Shown in pieces: positions 9,103-18,816 of a DNA stretch of 64,000 nucleotides. The stretch comes from Rhodobacteraceae bacterium Alg231-04. Its GTDB lineage: Bacteria > Pseudomonadota > Alphaproteobacteria > Rhodobacterales > Rhodobacteraceae. Each line of letters begins with the position of its first letter. Position 1 is the stretch's first letter. The translations under genes were made by a program, and so were the position numbers. The notes beneath the pieces were generated by a model. The model worked only from the letters and a program-made list of their open reading frames with translations, had not been told where the DNA came from and did not search any database. Location of the stretch: the NCBI GenBank assembly GCA_900143635.1, contig FREY01000005.1, positions 1 to 64,000 on the forward strand. Direction: 5' to 3'.

Positions 9103-10110
9103 ATGCACCCGGCCATTCAGGGACTGATGACGATTGCCTTTGGTGTTGGCGGCTGCGTCGGTTACTTTTACTTCTCCAACCTTCTGGTGGATAAGGTGAT
9201 TTTCCCCGCCAAAGGGGAACATATCGCCCGCAATATTCGCCGCGCCAATATTGTCCGCCCTTGGCTGTTTCTGGCACCTGCGCTTTTGGCGCTGGGCCTT
9301 TATCTGGCATACCCGGTGGTGGAAACGCTGCGCCTGTCGCTGACCCAGCGGGTGCCCGGTGGCGGCTATGAATACGTCGGCCTGGACAACTACCGGCAGA
9401 TGGCGGGCGAAGGGAAATTCTGGGAAGCCCTGCAAAACAACTTCCTCTGGTTGCTTGTGGTGCCTGCGGCCTCGACCGCCTTTGGCTTGCTGGCAGCGCA
9501 GCTGACCGACCGGATTTCCTGGGGCAATATCGCCAAGTCGCTGATCTTCATGCCGATGGCGATCTCCTTTGTTGGCGCCGCGGTGATCTGGAAGCTGGTC
9601 TATGACGCCCGCCCGCCCGGAACCGAGCAGATCGGTGTGTTGAACGCGATCTACATCTTCTTTGGCGGCGATGACCCGCAGGCCTGGCTGACGATCCCCT
9701 TCTGGAACAGTTTCTTCCTGATGGCGGTGCTTGTGTGGATCCAGACCGGCTTTGCCATGGTGATCCTGTCGGCCGCCCTGCGTGGCATCCCTGAGGAAAC
9801 GGTCGAGGCGGCCATTGTTGACGGGGCCGGTCCGTTCCAGATCTTCTTTCGCATCAAGGTGCCGCAGATCATTGGCACCATCGTGGTGGTCTGGACCACC
9901 ATCACCATTGTTGTGCTCAAGGTCTTTGACATCGTTTTTGCCATGACCAACGGCCAATGGGAGACGCAGGTTTTGGCCAATTACATGTTCGACAAACTGT
10001 TCCGCGCCAATGACTGGGGCGTGGGATCGGCCAGCGCCATGGTGATCATGCTGCTGGTGATGCCGATCCTTGTCTGGAACGTCTACAACGCCCGCCGGGA
10101 AATGCGCTGA
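9103..10110 (+). CDS. aglF: Alpha-glucoside ABC transporter permease
   Basis: This 335-residue inner-membrane permease of the MalF type has an N-terminal pair of hydrophobic segments, several further membrane spans, and the cytoplasmic EAA loop (EETVEAAIVDGAGPFQIFFRIKVP) that docks to the ATPase AglK. It lies between aglE and aglG in the conserved aglEFGAK order. It would form the translocation pore with AglG. Confidence 0.92.
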   Translation: MHPAIQGLMTIAFGVGGCVGYFYFSNLLVDKVIFPAKGEHIARNIRRANIVRPWLFLAPALLALGLYLAYPVVETLRLSLTQRVPGGGYEYVGLDNYRQMAGEGKFWEALQNNFLWLLVVPAASTAFGLLAAQLTDRISWGNIAKSLIFMPMAISFVGAAVIWKLVYDARPPGTEQIGVLNAIYIFFGGDDPQAWLTIPFWNSFFLMAVLVWIQTGFAMVILSAALRGIPEETVEAAIVDGAGPFQIFFRIKVPQIIGTIVVVWTTITIVVLKVFDIVFAMTNGQWETQVLANYMFDKLFRANDWGVGSASAMVIMLLVMPILVWNVYNARREMR

Positions 10111-10120
10111 GGAGGCCGTC

Positions 10121-11269
10121 ATGAGTTCGATTGCAGGACAAAAATCCGGTCTCGTCTGGGCCGTTCATCTTTCCGCCGCGGTGCTTGTCATCCTGTGGCT
10201 GTTCCCCACCGTCGGCCTGTTGGTGTCGTCTTTCCGCACCGCCGACCAAATCGCCACCAGTGGCTGGTGGAAGGCGCTGTTCCCATCGCAGCAGAACCTG
10301 ACCCTGCGCACCGCCGCGCCGGAAACACAGGTGCAGGCGGATGGGCTGTTTGTCATCGAGGGCAGCCTGTTTGAGGACGGCTCTTCCAAGGTGATCACCG
10401 TCTGGGGCACCAACGCCAAAGGGATCGACAGCTACCAGCCCGGTGATACCGCCGCGCTGCGCCGGGGCGGACGACTGACCGTTCAGGCAGACGGGTCCTA
10501 CCGTCTGGAGGGTGAAGAAGAGTTCACCGGCCGCCGTGGTCCGCGTGTCTTTGTGACGGCTGAAGTGCCGCCGGAATTCACGCTGGCGAACTACCACAAG
10601 ATCCTGATTTCGGGCGGTGCAACGGACAATATGGCCAAGGCGTTTTTCAATACGCTGACGGTGACGATCCCGGCGACAATCATCCCCATTCTGGTCGCCG
10701 CTTTTGCCGCTTACGCATTGGCATGGATGGAGTTTCCGGGCCGCGCGCTGTTGATTGCCGCCATCGTCGGCCTGCTGGTGGTGCCGCTACAGCTGGCATT
10801 GATCCCGCTCTTGAAGTTCCATAACGGCATTGGCATCGGCAAGGGTTACCTCGGCGTCTGGATGGCACATACCGGGTTTGGCTTGCCGTTGGCGATCTAC
10901 CTCTTGCGCAACTACATGGTCGGCATCCCGCGCGACATCATTGAAAACGCCCGCGTGGATGGGGCCACAGACTTTCAGATCTTCACCCGCATCATCCTGC
11001 CGCTCAGCTTTCCGGCCCTGGCCAGCTTTGCCATCTTCCAGTTCCTGTGGACTTGGAACGACCTTCTGGTGGCCATGGTTTTCCTGATCGACGCGACAGG
11101 TGAAACCACAGTGATGACCAAACAGATCGTCGAGATGCTGGGCACACGTGGCGGCAATTGGGAGATCCTGGCGACCTCGGCCTTTGTGTCGATCGCTGTG
11201 CCGCTGTTCGTCTTCTTCGCGATGCAAAAATACCTGGTGCGCGGCCTGCTGGCTGGCTCGGTCAAATGA
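10121..11269 (+). CDS. aglG: Alpha-glucoside ABC transporter permease with a large periplasmic loop
   Basis: The 382-residue MalG-type permease starts at the ATG at 10121, preceded by GGAGG 6 bases upstream. After the first membrane segment there is a soluble beta-rich insert of about 120 residues (roughly 50-165), as in other AglG/GgtD proteins. The remaining spans carry the EAA loop (PRDIIENARVDGATDFQIFTRIILP). Its stop overlaps the alpha-glucosidase start (ATGA), so the genes are translationally coupled. Confidence 0.92.
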   Translation: MSSIAGQKSGLVWAVHLSAAVLVILWLFPTVGLLVSSFRTADQIATSGWWKALFPSQQNLTLRTAAPETQVQADGLFVIEGSLFEDGSSKVITVWGTNAKGIDSYQPGDTAALRRGGRLTVQADGSYRLEGEEEFTGRRGPRVFVTAEVPPEFTLANYHKILISGGATDNMAKAFFNTLTVTIPATIIPILVAAFAAYALAWMEFPGRALLIAAIVGLLVVPLQLALIPLLKFHNGIGIGKGYLGVWMAHTGFGLPLAIYLLRNYMVGIPRDIIENARVDGATDFQIFTRIILPLSFPALASFAIFQFLWTWNDLLVAMVFLIDATGETTVMTKQIVEMLGTRGGNWEILATSAFVSIAVPLFVFFAMQKYLVRGLLAGSVK

Positions 11270-12972
11270 CACAGACTCACGGAACGACGCTTATGAATGC
11301 GCAAACAAATATTGACCCTGCCGAAGTTCTGGCCGCTAACCCGGACTGGTGGCGCGGTGCGGTGATCTATCAGATCTATCCGCGCAGCTATCAGGACAGC
11401 ACTGGCGATGGCATTGGTGATCTGGCGGGCATCACAACGCGGCTGCCGCATATTGCCAGCCTTGGGGCAGATGCGATCTGGATATCGCCCTTCTTCACCT
11501 CGCCGATGAAAGACTTTGGCTATGACGTCTCGGACTATTGCGACGTCGACCCGATGTTCGGCACCTTGCAGGATTTCGACACTTTGGTTGCCACGGCGCA
11601 TCAACTGGGCCTACGGGTGATGATCGATCTGGTGCTGTCGCATACTTCGGATCAGCATCCATGGTTTGCCCAATCGCGTGCAGACCGGACGAACGACAAA
11701 TCAGACTGGTACGTCTGGGCCGACCCAAAGCCGGACGGAACGCCGCCCAATAACTGGCTGTCGATCTTTGGTGGCTCAGCATGGCAGTGGGATCCGCGCC
11801 GCGAGCAGTATTTCCTGCACAACTTCCTGACCTCGCAGCCGGATCTGAATTTCCACTGCGATGCGGTGCAGGACGCCCTGCTGGATGCAACCCGCTTCTG
11901 GCTGGAACGCGGCGTTGATGGTTTCCGGCTGGATACCATCAACTTCTACATCCACGACAAGCAGCTGCGTTCGAACCCGGCGCTGCCGCCCGAGCAGCGC
12001 AACGCCAATATCGCGCCTTCGGTGAACCCCTACAATCATCAGGAACACCTCTATTCCAAGAACCAGCCTGAAAACCTGGCATTTCTCGCCCGCTTTCGCG
12101 CGTTGCTGGACGAATACCCGGACAAAACAGCTGTCGGAGAGGTCGGAGATGCCCAACGCGGGCTGGAGATCATGGGCGAATACACCGCCGGATCAACCGG
12201 TGTGCACATGTGTTATGCCTTTGAGTTTCTGGCAAAAGAGCCGCTAACGGCGACGCGCATCACCGAAGTCATGGCCGAGGTAGACAGGGTTGCCGCTGAT
12301 GGCTGGGCCTGCTGGGCCTTGTCCAACCATGATGTGATCCGCCATGCCTCGCGCTGGGGGCTCAGCGATGCAGCACAGCGGCTTTATGCAACGCTGCTGA
12401 TGTGCCTGCGCGGATCTGTTTGCATCTATCAGGGCGAGGAGCTGGGCCTGCCCGAGGCAGAGGTGGCCTTTGAGGATCTGCAAGACCCCTACGGCATCGA
12501 ATTCTGGCCTGAATTCAAGGGCCGCGATGGTTGCCGCACACCGATGGTCTGGGAGGCATCAAATCAGAACGGTGGCTTCTCTGACGGCAAGGCTTGGCTG
12601 CCGGTCAGCGGTGAACATCTGGCCCGTTCGGTGGCGGTTCAGGAAGGGCAGGCGACTGCGATCCTGCACCACTACCGCCGCGCCATCGGCTTGCGCAAAG
12701 CCAACGCCGTTCTGGCACAGGGTGGGCAGCGCGATATGCAGGCCGCGGGCAATGTGCTGAGTTTCATTCGGGCAGACGGGGCAGAGACGCTGTTTTGTGC
12801 CTTCAACATCGGTGATGCCGCCGCTGAGACCGCGATACCGCAAGGCAACTGGCATCAGGCAGCGGCGGATTTGGGCGGTGCAGAACCCGCAGGCGGCAAG
12901 GTGGCTTTGGCCCCCTGGCAGGTCTGCGTTCTGCGCCTGGGGCAACAAGGGTCAGGGGAGGAACAACAATGA
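11266..12972 (+). CDS. aglA: GH13 alpha-glucosidase
   Basis: The cytoplasmic glycoside hydrolase family 13 enzyme has the N-terminal VIYQIYPRSYQDS signature. The nucleophile aspartate is in DGFRLDT, the acid/base glutamate in AVGEVGD, and the transition-state aspartate in SNHD. It splits imported sucrose, maltose or trehalose-like sugars; the glucose goes to Glk. The start at 11266 overlaps the aglG stop. An ATG at 11293 is an alternative. The 3' end overlaps aglK by 4 bases. Confidence 0.92.
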   Translation: MTQTHGTTLMNAQTNIDPAEVLAANPDWWRGAVIYQIYPRSYQDSTGDGIGDLAGITTRLPHIASLGADAIWISPFFTSPMKDFGYDVSDYCDVDPMFGTLQDFDTLVATAHQLGLRVMIDLVLSHTSDQHPWFAQSRADRTNDKSDWYVWADPKPDGTPPNNWLSIFGGSAWQWDPRREQYFLHNFLTSQPDLNFHCDAVQDALLDATRFWLERGVDGFRLDTINFYIHDKQLRSNPALPPEQRNANIAPSVNPYNHQEHLYSKNQPENLAFLARFRALLDEYPDKTAVGEVGDAQRGLEIMGEYTAGSTGVHMCYAFEFLAKEPLTATRITEVMAEVDRVAADGWACWALSNHDVIRHASRWGLSDAAQRLYATLLMCLRGSVCIYQGEELGLPEAEVAFEDLQDPYGIEFWPEFKGRDGCRTPMVWEASNQNGGFSDGKAWLPVSGEHLARSVAVQEGQATAILHHYRRAIGLRKANAVLAQGGQRDMQAAGNVLSFIRADGAETLFCAFNIGDAAAETAIPQGNWHQAAADLGGAEPAGGKVALAPWQVCVLRLGQQGSGEEQQ

Positions 12973-14060
12973 CCAATCTGAAACTGACCGGTGTTGAAAA
13001 GACCTATGCAGGCAATGTGAACGTCCTGAATGACATCAATCTGGACATCCAAACCGGAGAGCTGATCGTCTTTGTCGGCCCCTCGGGCTGTGGCAAGTCC
13101 ACCTTGTTGCGGATGATTGCGGGCCTCGAGCGGATCACCGGCGGCACGCTTGAGATCGACGGGCAGGTGGTGAATGACATCCCGCCTGCGCAGCGTGGCA
13201 TTGCAATGGTGTTCCAGTCTTACGCGCTCTACCCGCATATGACGGTGCGCGACAACATGGCCTTTGCGCTGAAGATCGCAGGCAAGCCCAAGGCCGAGAT
13301 CGACGCCGCCATCGCCAATGCCGCGCGCATTCTGCAGCTGGAAGACTATCTGGACCGCCTGCCCAAGGCACTGTCCGGCGGGCAGCGCCAGCGGGTCGCC
13401 ATTGGCCGCTCTATCGTCCGGGATCCCAAGGTCTATCTGTTTGACGAACCGCTCTCAAACCTTGATGCGGCCCTGCGTGTGGCAACACGGATCGAGATCG
13501 CCCAGCTGAAGGAGAGCATGCCGGACAGCACCATGATCTATGTGACCCATGATCAGGTAGAGGCGATGACGCTGGCCAGCCGCATCGTGGTTCTGGCCGA
13601 TAAGGGCATCGCGCAGGTTGGCACACCGCTGGATCTGTACGAGCGGCCCGAAAATGAGTTTGTGGCGCAGTTCATCGGCTCGCCTGCGATGAACCTTGTG
13701 CCGGGTGAAATCACCGGCACGGGTGAGATCACAACCGTCCGGCTGGACAATGGCGAGGAGGTAACCTCGACCGTGCCCACCCAAGCGGCAGACATGGGGC
13801 TGCGGGTGAACGCCGGTGTGCGCCCCGAAGATCTGGTGGAAACGGACAGCGGCCCTGCGGTGATCGACGGTGTCGTCGATATTGTCGAGGCGCTGGGCGA
13901 GGTGACAGTGCTCTACTTCCAGTCAGGGCAGGGCAAGGACCCGTTGATCGGTAAATTGCCGGGCATCCACGGGGATCTGCGCGGCACGCGTGTGCGTCTC
14001 GGCGCTGAGCCCGCCAAGGTGCATCTGTTTCACAACGGTCAGTCGCTGCTCTATCGCTGA
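12969..14060 (+). CDS. aglK: Alpha-glucoside ABC transporter ATPase
   Basis: This 363-residue MalK-type ATPase has Walker A (GPSGCGKST), the signature LSGGQRQRVAIGRS, Walker B with DEP, and the H-loop (YVTHDQ). A C-terminal OB-like regulatory domain lies after residue 240. It energises AglEFG. A GGGGAGG ribosome binding site sits just upstream of the ATG. It is the last gene of the operon and ends 8 bases from the convergent Crp/Fnr regulator gene. Confidence 0.94.
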   Translation: MTNLKLTGVEKTYAGNVNVLNDINLDIQTGELIVFVGPSGCGKSTLLRMIAGLERITGGTLEIDGQVVNDIPPAQRGIAMVFQSYALYPHMTVRDNMAFALKIAGKPKAEIDAAIANAARILQLEDYLDRLPKALSGGQRQRVAIGRSIVRDPKVYLFDEPLSNLDAALRVATRIEIAQLKESMPDSTMIYVTHDQVEAMTLASRIVVLADKGIAQVGTPLDLYERPENEFVAQFIGSPAMNLVPGEITGTGEITTVRLDNGEEVTSTVPTQAADMGLRVNAGVRPEDLVETDSGPAVIDGVVDIVEALGEVTVLYFQSGQGKDPLIGKLPGIHGDLRGTRVRLGAEPAKVHLFHNGQSLLYR

Positions 14061-14068
14061 GGCTGCGA

Positions 14069-14773
14069 TCAGCGTTTGGCCCAGGATTCCGCCGGGTCAA
14101 TCTCGGCATAGTCGCGCAGCACTTTCACGTCGTCGATGACGGCGTGATTGCGCTGGATCTTTACGCCGGCAGATTTCAGACGCCCAAAAGCCCGGCTCAG
14201 GCTTTCGGGATTCATACCAAGTCGGCCGGCAATCAGCACCTTGTCATAAGGCAACACCACCTCACAGGGGCCGGCCTCTATGGGGCAGAGTTTCAGCAAA
14301 AACTCGGCCACCCGCTGCGCGCCGGTCTGGGCTTTCAGCTGCTCCAGCTGCTCGACCAGGGAATGCAGATGCGAGAAGGTCGAGGCGAGGATGGAAATGC
14401 CGATCTGCGGGTCCTCTTTCATCAGCGAAACCAGCAGTGACGAGGGAATATGCATCACCTCTGCCGGGGATACAGCTTCGGCCGAGACAGGATAGCAGGT
14501 GCCCTTAAGGGCCACCGCCTCGCCAAAGCTTTCACCGCGGGCAAAGACGCTGACCACCGCTTCTGATCCGTTCGGGGCGATACGGAACAGTTTGACCCAG
14601 CCTTCGATCATCACATGGATCTCGGTGGCTTCCTCATCCTGAAGGAAGATGGTCTCACCCCGGTCGTAATGACGGAAGGTTGCGCGCGATAGCAGGGTCT
14701 CGATGTGATGGTCAGGAAGCGATCGGATCAGGAGCGAATTACGGGCGGCCGCCTTGTGCTGTTTGTGCGCCAA
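14069..14773 (-). CDS. Crp/Fnr-family regulator, Dnr-like
   Basis: The 234-residue protein has an N-terminal cyclic-nucleotide-binding-like beta-roll, a long dimerisation helix (HSLVEQLEQLKAQ), and a C-terminal winged helix. The recognition helix reads MNPESLSRAFGRL; the E-x-x-S-R pattern matches FNR-type half-sites (TTGAC/TTGAT). It lacks the N-terminal cysteine cluster of oxygen-sensing FNR, which fits the NO/heme-sensing Dnr/Nnr group. It diverges from hemA and precedes the nir genes, so it probably helps control them. Which of the two regulators in the window acts where cannot be decided by eye. Confidence 0.85.
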   Translation of the reverse strand: MAHKQHKAAARNSLLIRSLPDHHIETLLSRATFRHYDRGETIFLQDEEATEIHVMIEGWVKLFRIAPNGSEAVVSVFARGESFGEAVALKGTCYPVSAEAVSPAEVMHIPSSLLVSLMKEDPQIGISILASTFSHLHSLVEQLEQLKAQTGAQRVAEFLLKLCPIEAGPCEVVLPYDKVLIAGRLGMNPESLSRAFGRLKSAGVKIQRNHAVIDDVKVLRDYAEIDPAESWAKR

Positions 14774-14905
14774 ATTTGGGTACCCCTGGGTTCCTACCCC
14801 GGCAATGCCCGGGAAATTATGCAGATTTGACTAATGAATACCGGGCCTCGGCCCGGACGTCCACAGTTGCGCTGCGTCGAAATGATCGATCCAAGCGGCG
14901 CATTC

Positions 14906-14919
14906 TTGACCTTTGTCAT
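14906..14919 (+). promoter_or_regulatory. FNR/NNR-type box upstream of hemA
   Basis: TTGACCTTTGTCAT matches the TTGAC-N4-GTCAA consensus at 9 of 10 defined positions. It is centred about 80 bases before the hemA ATG. This would place hemA under the same anaerobic/NO control as nirS. Confidence 0.72.
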
Positions 14920-14992
14920 GGAATGGCGGGCCGCTGCGCGTCAGGTTCTGTGGCAAATAGAAAAACAGCCATCAGAGACCGGAGGCCCCGCC

Positions 14993-16216
14993 ATGGATTT
15001 CGAAAGCTATTTCAAAGACAGCCTGCAAAGCTTGCAGGAAGAGGGCAATTACCGTGTCTTCATCGATCTCGAACGCCGCCGCGGGTCTTTCCCGCAGGCG
15101 CAGCAGACCGATGGCGATATTCGCCGTGAGGTGAAGATCTGGTGCTCCAACGATTATCTGGGCATGGGGCAGCACCCCAAGGTTCTGGATGCCATGCACG
15201 AGGCGCTGGATAGCTCCGGGGCCGGGGCAGGTGGTACGCGCAATATCTCCGGCACCACCCACGCCCATGTGCTGCTGGAACAGGAACTGGCGGATCTGCA
15301 CGGCAAGGAAGCGGCGCTGCTGTTTACCTCGGGCTATGTGTCCAACTGGGCGGCCCTTGGCACCATCGCGGCCAAGATCCCCGGCATGATCGTTTTCTCC
15401 GACAGTCTCAACCATGCCAGCATGATCGAGGGGGTCCGCCATTCCCGCGCGCAAAAGGTGATCTGGAAGCACAACGACGTGGAAGACCTGCGCGCCAAAC
15501 TGGCGGCAGCGCCGTCAAATGCGCCCAAGATGATTGTCTTTGAATCGGTCTACTCGATGGATGGCGACATCGCCCCGATCAAGGAGATCTGCGACATCGC
15601 GGATGAGTTCGGAGCGATGACCTATCTGGATGAGGTCCACGCGGTTGGCCTTTACGGTCCGCGCGGCGGCGGCATCGCAGAGCGTGAGGGGCTGATGGAC
15701 CGGCTGACGGTGATCGAAGGCACGCTCGGCAAAGCCTTCGGTGTGCTTGGCGGCTATATCACGGCCAGCGCGGCGCTCTGCGATTTTGTGCGCAGTTTTG
15801 CCAGCGGTTTCATTTTCACTACCGCACTGCCGCCTGCCGTGGCCGCCGGGGCGGCGGCTTCGGTTCGGCACCTGAAGGAATCGCAGTCCGAGCGAAAGCT
15901 GCATAAAGAGCGGGTGGAGGATGTCCGAGGGCAGCTTGATAAGCTGGGCATTCCGCATATCCCGAACCCCAGCCATATCATCCCCGTGATGGTCGGCGAT
16001 CCCGTGAAGTGTAAGTTCATCTCCGACACCCTGCTCGAGGAATTCGGTATTTATATCCAGCCGATCAACTACCCGACAGTGCCCAAGGGAACCGAGCGGC
16101 TGCGCATCACGCCAAGCCCATTGCACAGCGCCGAAGACATCGCGCATCTGGTTTCCTCACTCGGAAACCTCTGGGAACGTTGTAAAATTGCGCGGAAGAA
16201 TCTGGCCGCCCAGTAG
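14993..16216 (+). CDS. hemA: 5-aminolevulinate synthase
   Basis: This 407-residue PLP enzyme of the alpha-oxoamine synthase family condenses glycine and succinyl-CoA to 5-aminolevulinate, the Shemin route of alphaproteobacteria. The PLP lysine is Lys247 in [13 protein letters not shown], and the aspartate motif YLDEVHAVG is intact. The start is the ATG at 14993 with GGAGG 8 bases upstream. The gene lies between a Dnr-like regulator and nirS and has an FNR-type box. It probably supplies tetrapyrrole for heme c and heme d1 during denitrification, perhaps as a second copy. Confidence 0.95.
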   Translation: MDFESYFKDSLQSLQEEGNYRVFIDLERRRGSFPQAQQTDGDIRREVKIWCSNDYLGMGQHPKVLDAMHEALDSSGAGAGGTRNISGTTHAHVLLEQELADLHGKEAALLFTSGYVSNWAALGTIAAKIPGMIVFSDSLNHASMIEGVRHSRAQKVIWKHNDVEDLRAKLAAAPSNAPKMIVFESVYSMDGDIAPIKEICDIADEFGAMTYLDEVHAVGLYGPRGGGIAEREGLMDRLTVIEGTLGKAFGVLGGYITASAALCDFVRSFASGFIFTTALPPAVAAGAAASVRHLKESQSERKLHKERVEDVRGQLDKLGIPHIPNPSHIIPVMVGDPVKCKFISDTLLEEFGIYIQPINYPTVPKGTERLRITPSPLHSAEDIAHLVSSLGNLWERCKIARKNLAAQ

Positions 16217-16244
16217 TTTCGCTGCCTCGTTTGCAGACATTGAT

Positions 16245-16275
16245 GACCCCGGTGGCCTGTCCATCGGGGTTTTTC
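16245..16275 (+). terminator. Rho-independent terminator after hemA
   Basis: ACCCCG (about 16246-16251) pairs with CGGGGT (16265-16270) and is followed by a T-run. It separates hemA from nirS. Confidence 0.75.
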
Positions 16276-16635
16276 GTGCCTGACCCTTTGCCAGAAGCGG
16301 ACTGAGGCCATGCTGCAGGCTGTGGCAGGGTTGTTATGGCGAGATATCGGGCCCCGCGGTGACAGCGGCGTGTCAGCTGAAGCCGCGGACCCCGCCAGTT
16401 ATGCTATTAGGATTGCTTGGGGATTGTTGGCCGCGACCTTAAGCTTGCGCCTGAGGGCCGCGGCCGGGCACCGGTCCCAGCGGCTGTCGGCCTCACCTAA
16501 AGACGGCGACCGTAGGACCAGTAACTCGATCTACCGGCACAAAGCGGCCGGTAACGAAAGTGCTCTGATTGCTGCCTGGTGCATTTCGCAAGTGCAGGCG
16601 CGAGGGCTATCATAAATTCTGTCGCCGCCGGAACC
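16276..16635. other. Gene-free stretch between hemA terminator and nirS promoter
   Basis: About 360 bases are rich in short inverted GC runs. A 101-codon frame (16310-16615) is open, but it has no recognisable domain and low-complexity arginine-rich composition, so I do not call a gene. Confidence 0.5.
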
Positions 16636-16649
16636 TTGGCTTAAGTCAA
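16636..16649 (+). promoter_or_regulatory. FNR/NNR-type box upstream of nirS
   Basis: TTGGCTTAAGTCAA has near-perfect dyad symmetry (TTGGC-N4-GTCAA) and the same unusual TTGGC half as the box before nirE. If it works as a class II site centred at -41.5, transcription would start near 16684. That leaves an untranslated leader of about 260 bases. Confidence 0.85.
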
Positions 16650-16943
16650 GTTCCGCACAAAGTTCCGCGATTCTTTTTGCGCGCCTGGATCTGGGCTGAC
16701 GGGCGGCGCCTCGGGGGCGAGGGATGTAGAAACGCCGATTTCGGTGATTTGTGCGGGAGGGTGTCGTCCGTCACGGGTAGGGCTGGGCAAGATGGCGCCG
16801 CCCCGACAGAGGATTCCCCGCCAAGCTTTGAGCTTTTTTGCCTCTCGGCATCCAAACTGTGCCCGAGTTTGTGCAAACACAAGGAAGGATCGGCGGAAAA
16901 ACACTCATATCCGAAGTGCCTCACCAGCAAACGGAGAGTGGTC
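16650..16943 (+). other. Long nirS 5' leader
   Basis: Almost 300 bases separate the box from the nirS ATG. The nirS frame is open throughout the leader but would give an arginine/cysteine-rich extension without a signal peptide, so it is treated as untranslated. I recognise no named riboswitch here. Confidence 0.5.
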
Positions 16944-18620
16944 ATGTCACTTGGAATTAGCTACAAAAACACCCGCAGGACATTGGGAGTCGGCTTTTCG
17001 TTGCTTCTCGGTTCGGTTGCGATGCCTGCATTCGCGGAAGGCCCCACTTTGAGTGAGGAGGCCTTTGAAGCTTCGAAACAACTCTACTTTGAACAATGTG
17101 CCGGTTGCCACGGCGTGCTGCGCAAAGGCGCGACAGGCAAAAACCTGGAGCCGCATTGGAAACAGACCAAAGCCGACGGCACCGTTGTCGAAGGCGGGAC
17201 CCTGAAACTGGGTCAGGAACGCCTTGAAAAGATTATCGCCTGGGGTACCGAAGGCGGCATGAACAACTTCTCGGACATCATGACCGAGCAGGAAATCAAG
17301 GACATGGCGACCTACATCATGATGGATGCGCCTAAGCCTCCAGAGATGTCGCTCGCTCAGATGAAAGAGACCCGCAAGGTCTATGTCGAAGAAGAAGACT
17401 ACCCGACCGAGCCGCTCCACGGCCGCAACTGGGAAAACTTCTTTGTCGTCATCGAGCGTGACGTGGGTAAAGTGGCCGTGATCGACGGCGACACCAAAGA
17501 AGTGCTGGTGCATATTCCGACCGGATATGCTGTGCACGTGATGAAAGCGTCCGAGCACCACTCCATCGAAGAACCGGAACATCCCGGCCGCTTCTGGTAC
17601 ACCATGGGCCGCGACGGCAAGATGACCAAGATCGACCTCTGGCAGACGCCGGACAAGATGCTGGTTTCGGAAGTCAAAGTTGCCTACGACGCGCGTGACG
17701 TTGCGGTGTCCGGCGATGGTAAATACATCATCGGCGGCGGTTACTGGCCCCCGCACTTCGTGATCTCGGACGCCCGCACCATGGAACCGCTGAAAGTGGT
17801 CTCCACCCGCGGTGTGAACACCGACGGTGAATATGTGGAAGAGGCCCGCGTGGCCGCGATCTACACCACCCCGAACGAGCCGACCTGGATCGTTGCGGTG
17901 AAAGAACTCGGCCAGCTGTGGCAGGTCGATTACACCGACCTGGACAACCTGCGGATCGACAAGATCGACAGTGCGAAATTCCTGCACGACGGTTTCTTTG
18001 ACCCGACCGGCCGTTACTTCCAGATCGCTGCCAACGCCTCCAACAAGATGGTTGTTGTTGACACCGAGACCCACAAGCTGGAAGCGATGATCGACACGGC
18101 AGCCCTGCCGCACCCGGGTCCGGGCGCCAACTGGGTTGACCCGAACTGCGGTCCTGTGGCGGGCACCACCCACCTCGGCGTCGGTGCTGTGACTGTCTGG
18201 GGCAACGACCCGGAGAACAACCCGGATCACGCCTGGAAAGTCTGCTACGAGACCGAAACCGACGGTGCGGGCCTGTTCATCCGGACACACCCGGAATCCG
18301 ACTACATCTGGGCGGACCAGACCAAGCACCCTGAGCCTGAAATTCAGCAATCGGTGCAGGTCATCTCGAAAGAGACCGGTGAGATCGTGAAAACCATCCA
18401 GATCACTGAAGACGAAGGTTCTGCCGCTGTGCACTTCGAATTCAACCAGGATGGCACCGAGGTCTGGGTCTCCAAGTGGAACCTGTCGGACTCCAAAGAG
18501 CCGAACGGCGAAATCGTGATCTACGACGCCAAGACTCTGGAAGAGATCGGCCGCATCGAAGGGCTCTATGCTCCGACCGGCAAGTTCAACGTCTACAACC
18601 GTTCGAACCACGTCACCTAA
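16944..18620 (+). CDS. nirS: Cytochrome cd1 nitrite reductase
   Basis: The 558-residue periplasmic enzyme reduces nitrite to nitric oxide. A signal peptide ends near AFA (residue 31). The heme c domain follows with CAGCH (Cys52, Cys55, His56). An eight-bladed beta-propeller then binds heme d1, including the conserved HH pair in EHHSIEEPEHPG. I chose the ATG at 16944 because it directly precedes the twin-arginine-like positive start and signal peptide. A hairpin separates it from the multiheme gene downstream. The heme d1 biosynthesis genes follow as a second unit. Confidence 0.97.
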   Translation: MSLGISYKNTRRTLGVGFSLLLGSVAMPAFAEGPTLSEEAFEASKQLYFEQCAGCHGVLRKGATGKNLEPHWKQTKADGTVVEGGTLKLGQERLEKIIAWGTEGGMNNFSDIMTEQEIKDMATYIMMDAPKPPEMSLAQMKETRKVYVEEEDYPTEPLHGRNWENFFVVIERDVGKVAVIDGDTKEVLVHIPTGYAVHVMKASEHHSIEEPEHPGRFWYTMGRDGKMTKIDLWQTPDKMLVSEVKVAYDARDVAVSGDGKYIIGGGYWPPHFVISDARTMEPLKVVSTRGVNTDGEYVEEARVAAIYTTPNEPTWIVAVKELGQLWQVDYTDLDNLRIDKIDSAKFLHDGFFDPTGRYFQIAANASNKMVVVDTETHKLEAMIDTAALPHPGPGANWVDPNCGPVAGTTHLGVGAVTVWGNDPENNPDHAWKVCYETETDGAGLFIRTHPESDYIWADQTKHPEPEIQQSVQVISKETGEIVKTIQITEDEGSAAVHFEFNQDGTEVWVSKWNLSDSKEPNGEIVIYDAKTLEEIGRIEGLYAPTGKFNVYNRSNHVT

Positions 18621-18642
18621 TCTGGCGAACTCTCAAGACTGA

Positions 18643-18671
18643 TGAAGGGCGGGCCAAGCGCCCGCCCTTCA
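18643..18671 (+). other. Intercistronic hairpin after nirS
   Basis: A perfect 12-bp stem (TGAAGGGCGGGC, 18643-18654, with GCCCGCCCTTCA, 18660-18671) and a 5-base loop lie 22 bases after the nirS stop. No T-run follows, so it is more likely an mRNA-stabilising or partial-termination element than a full terminator. Confidence 0.75.
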
Positions 18672-18816
18672 CGCACCAGCGGTGCCGGACTGCGGCGACC
18701 CTGGGGATGGCGGATATGTAAATTGCACTCCGGACCTCCCTTCGCGCTCCACGGCAACCCACGAACCGGGACCCCTGAAAACAGGGTGCTCTAACCGAGA
18801 CATACGGAGCCTGGAG

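Noticed and set aside
8851-10122. A 423-codon minus-strand open frame
   Set aside because: It is antisense to aglE and aglF, with histidine-rich shadow composition and no plausible start signal.
14827-14840. TTGACTAATGAATA near the Dnr-like gene as an autoregulatory box
   Set aside because: The second half-site deviates at several positions from GTCAA.
16569-16943. N-terminal extension of NirS by 125 codons
   Set aside because: It would bury the signal peptide, and it is rich in arginine and cysteine without a domain. The ATG at 16944 gives a normal exported NirS.
16744-17052. A 102-codon plus-strand frame in the nirS leader
   Set aside because: It runs into the nirS signal peptide region in another frame and has no recognisable feature.
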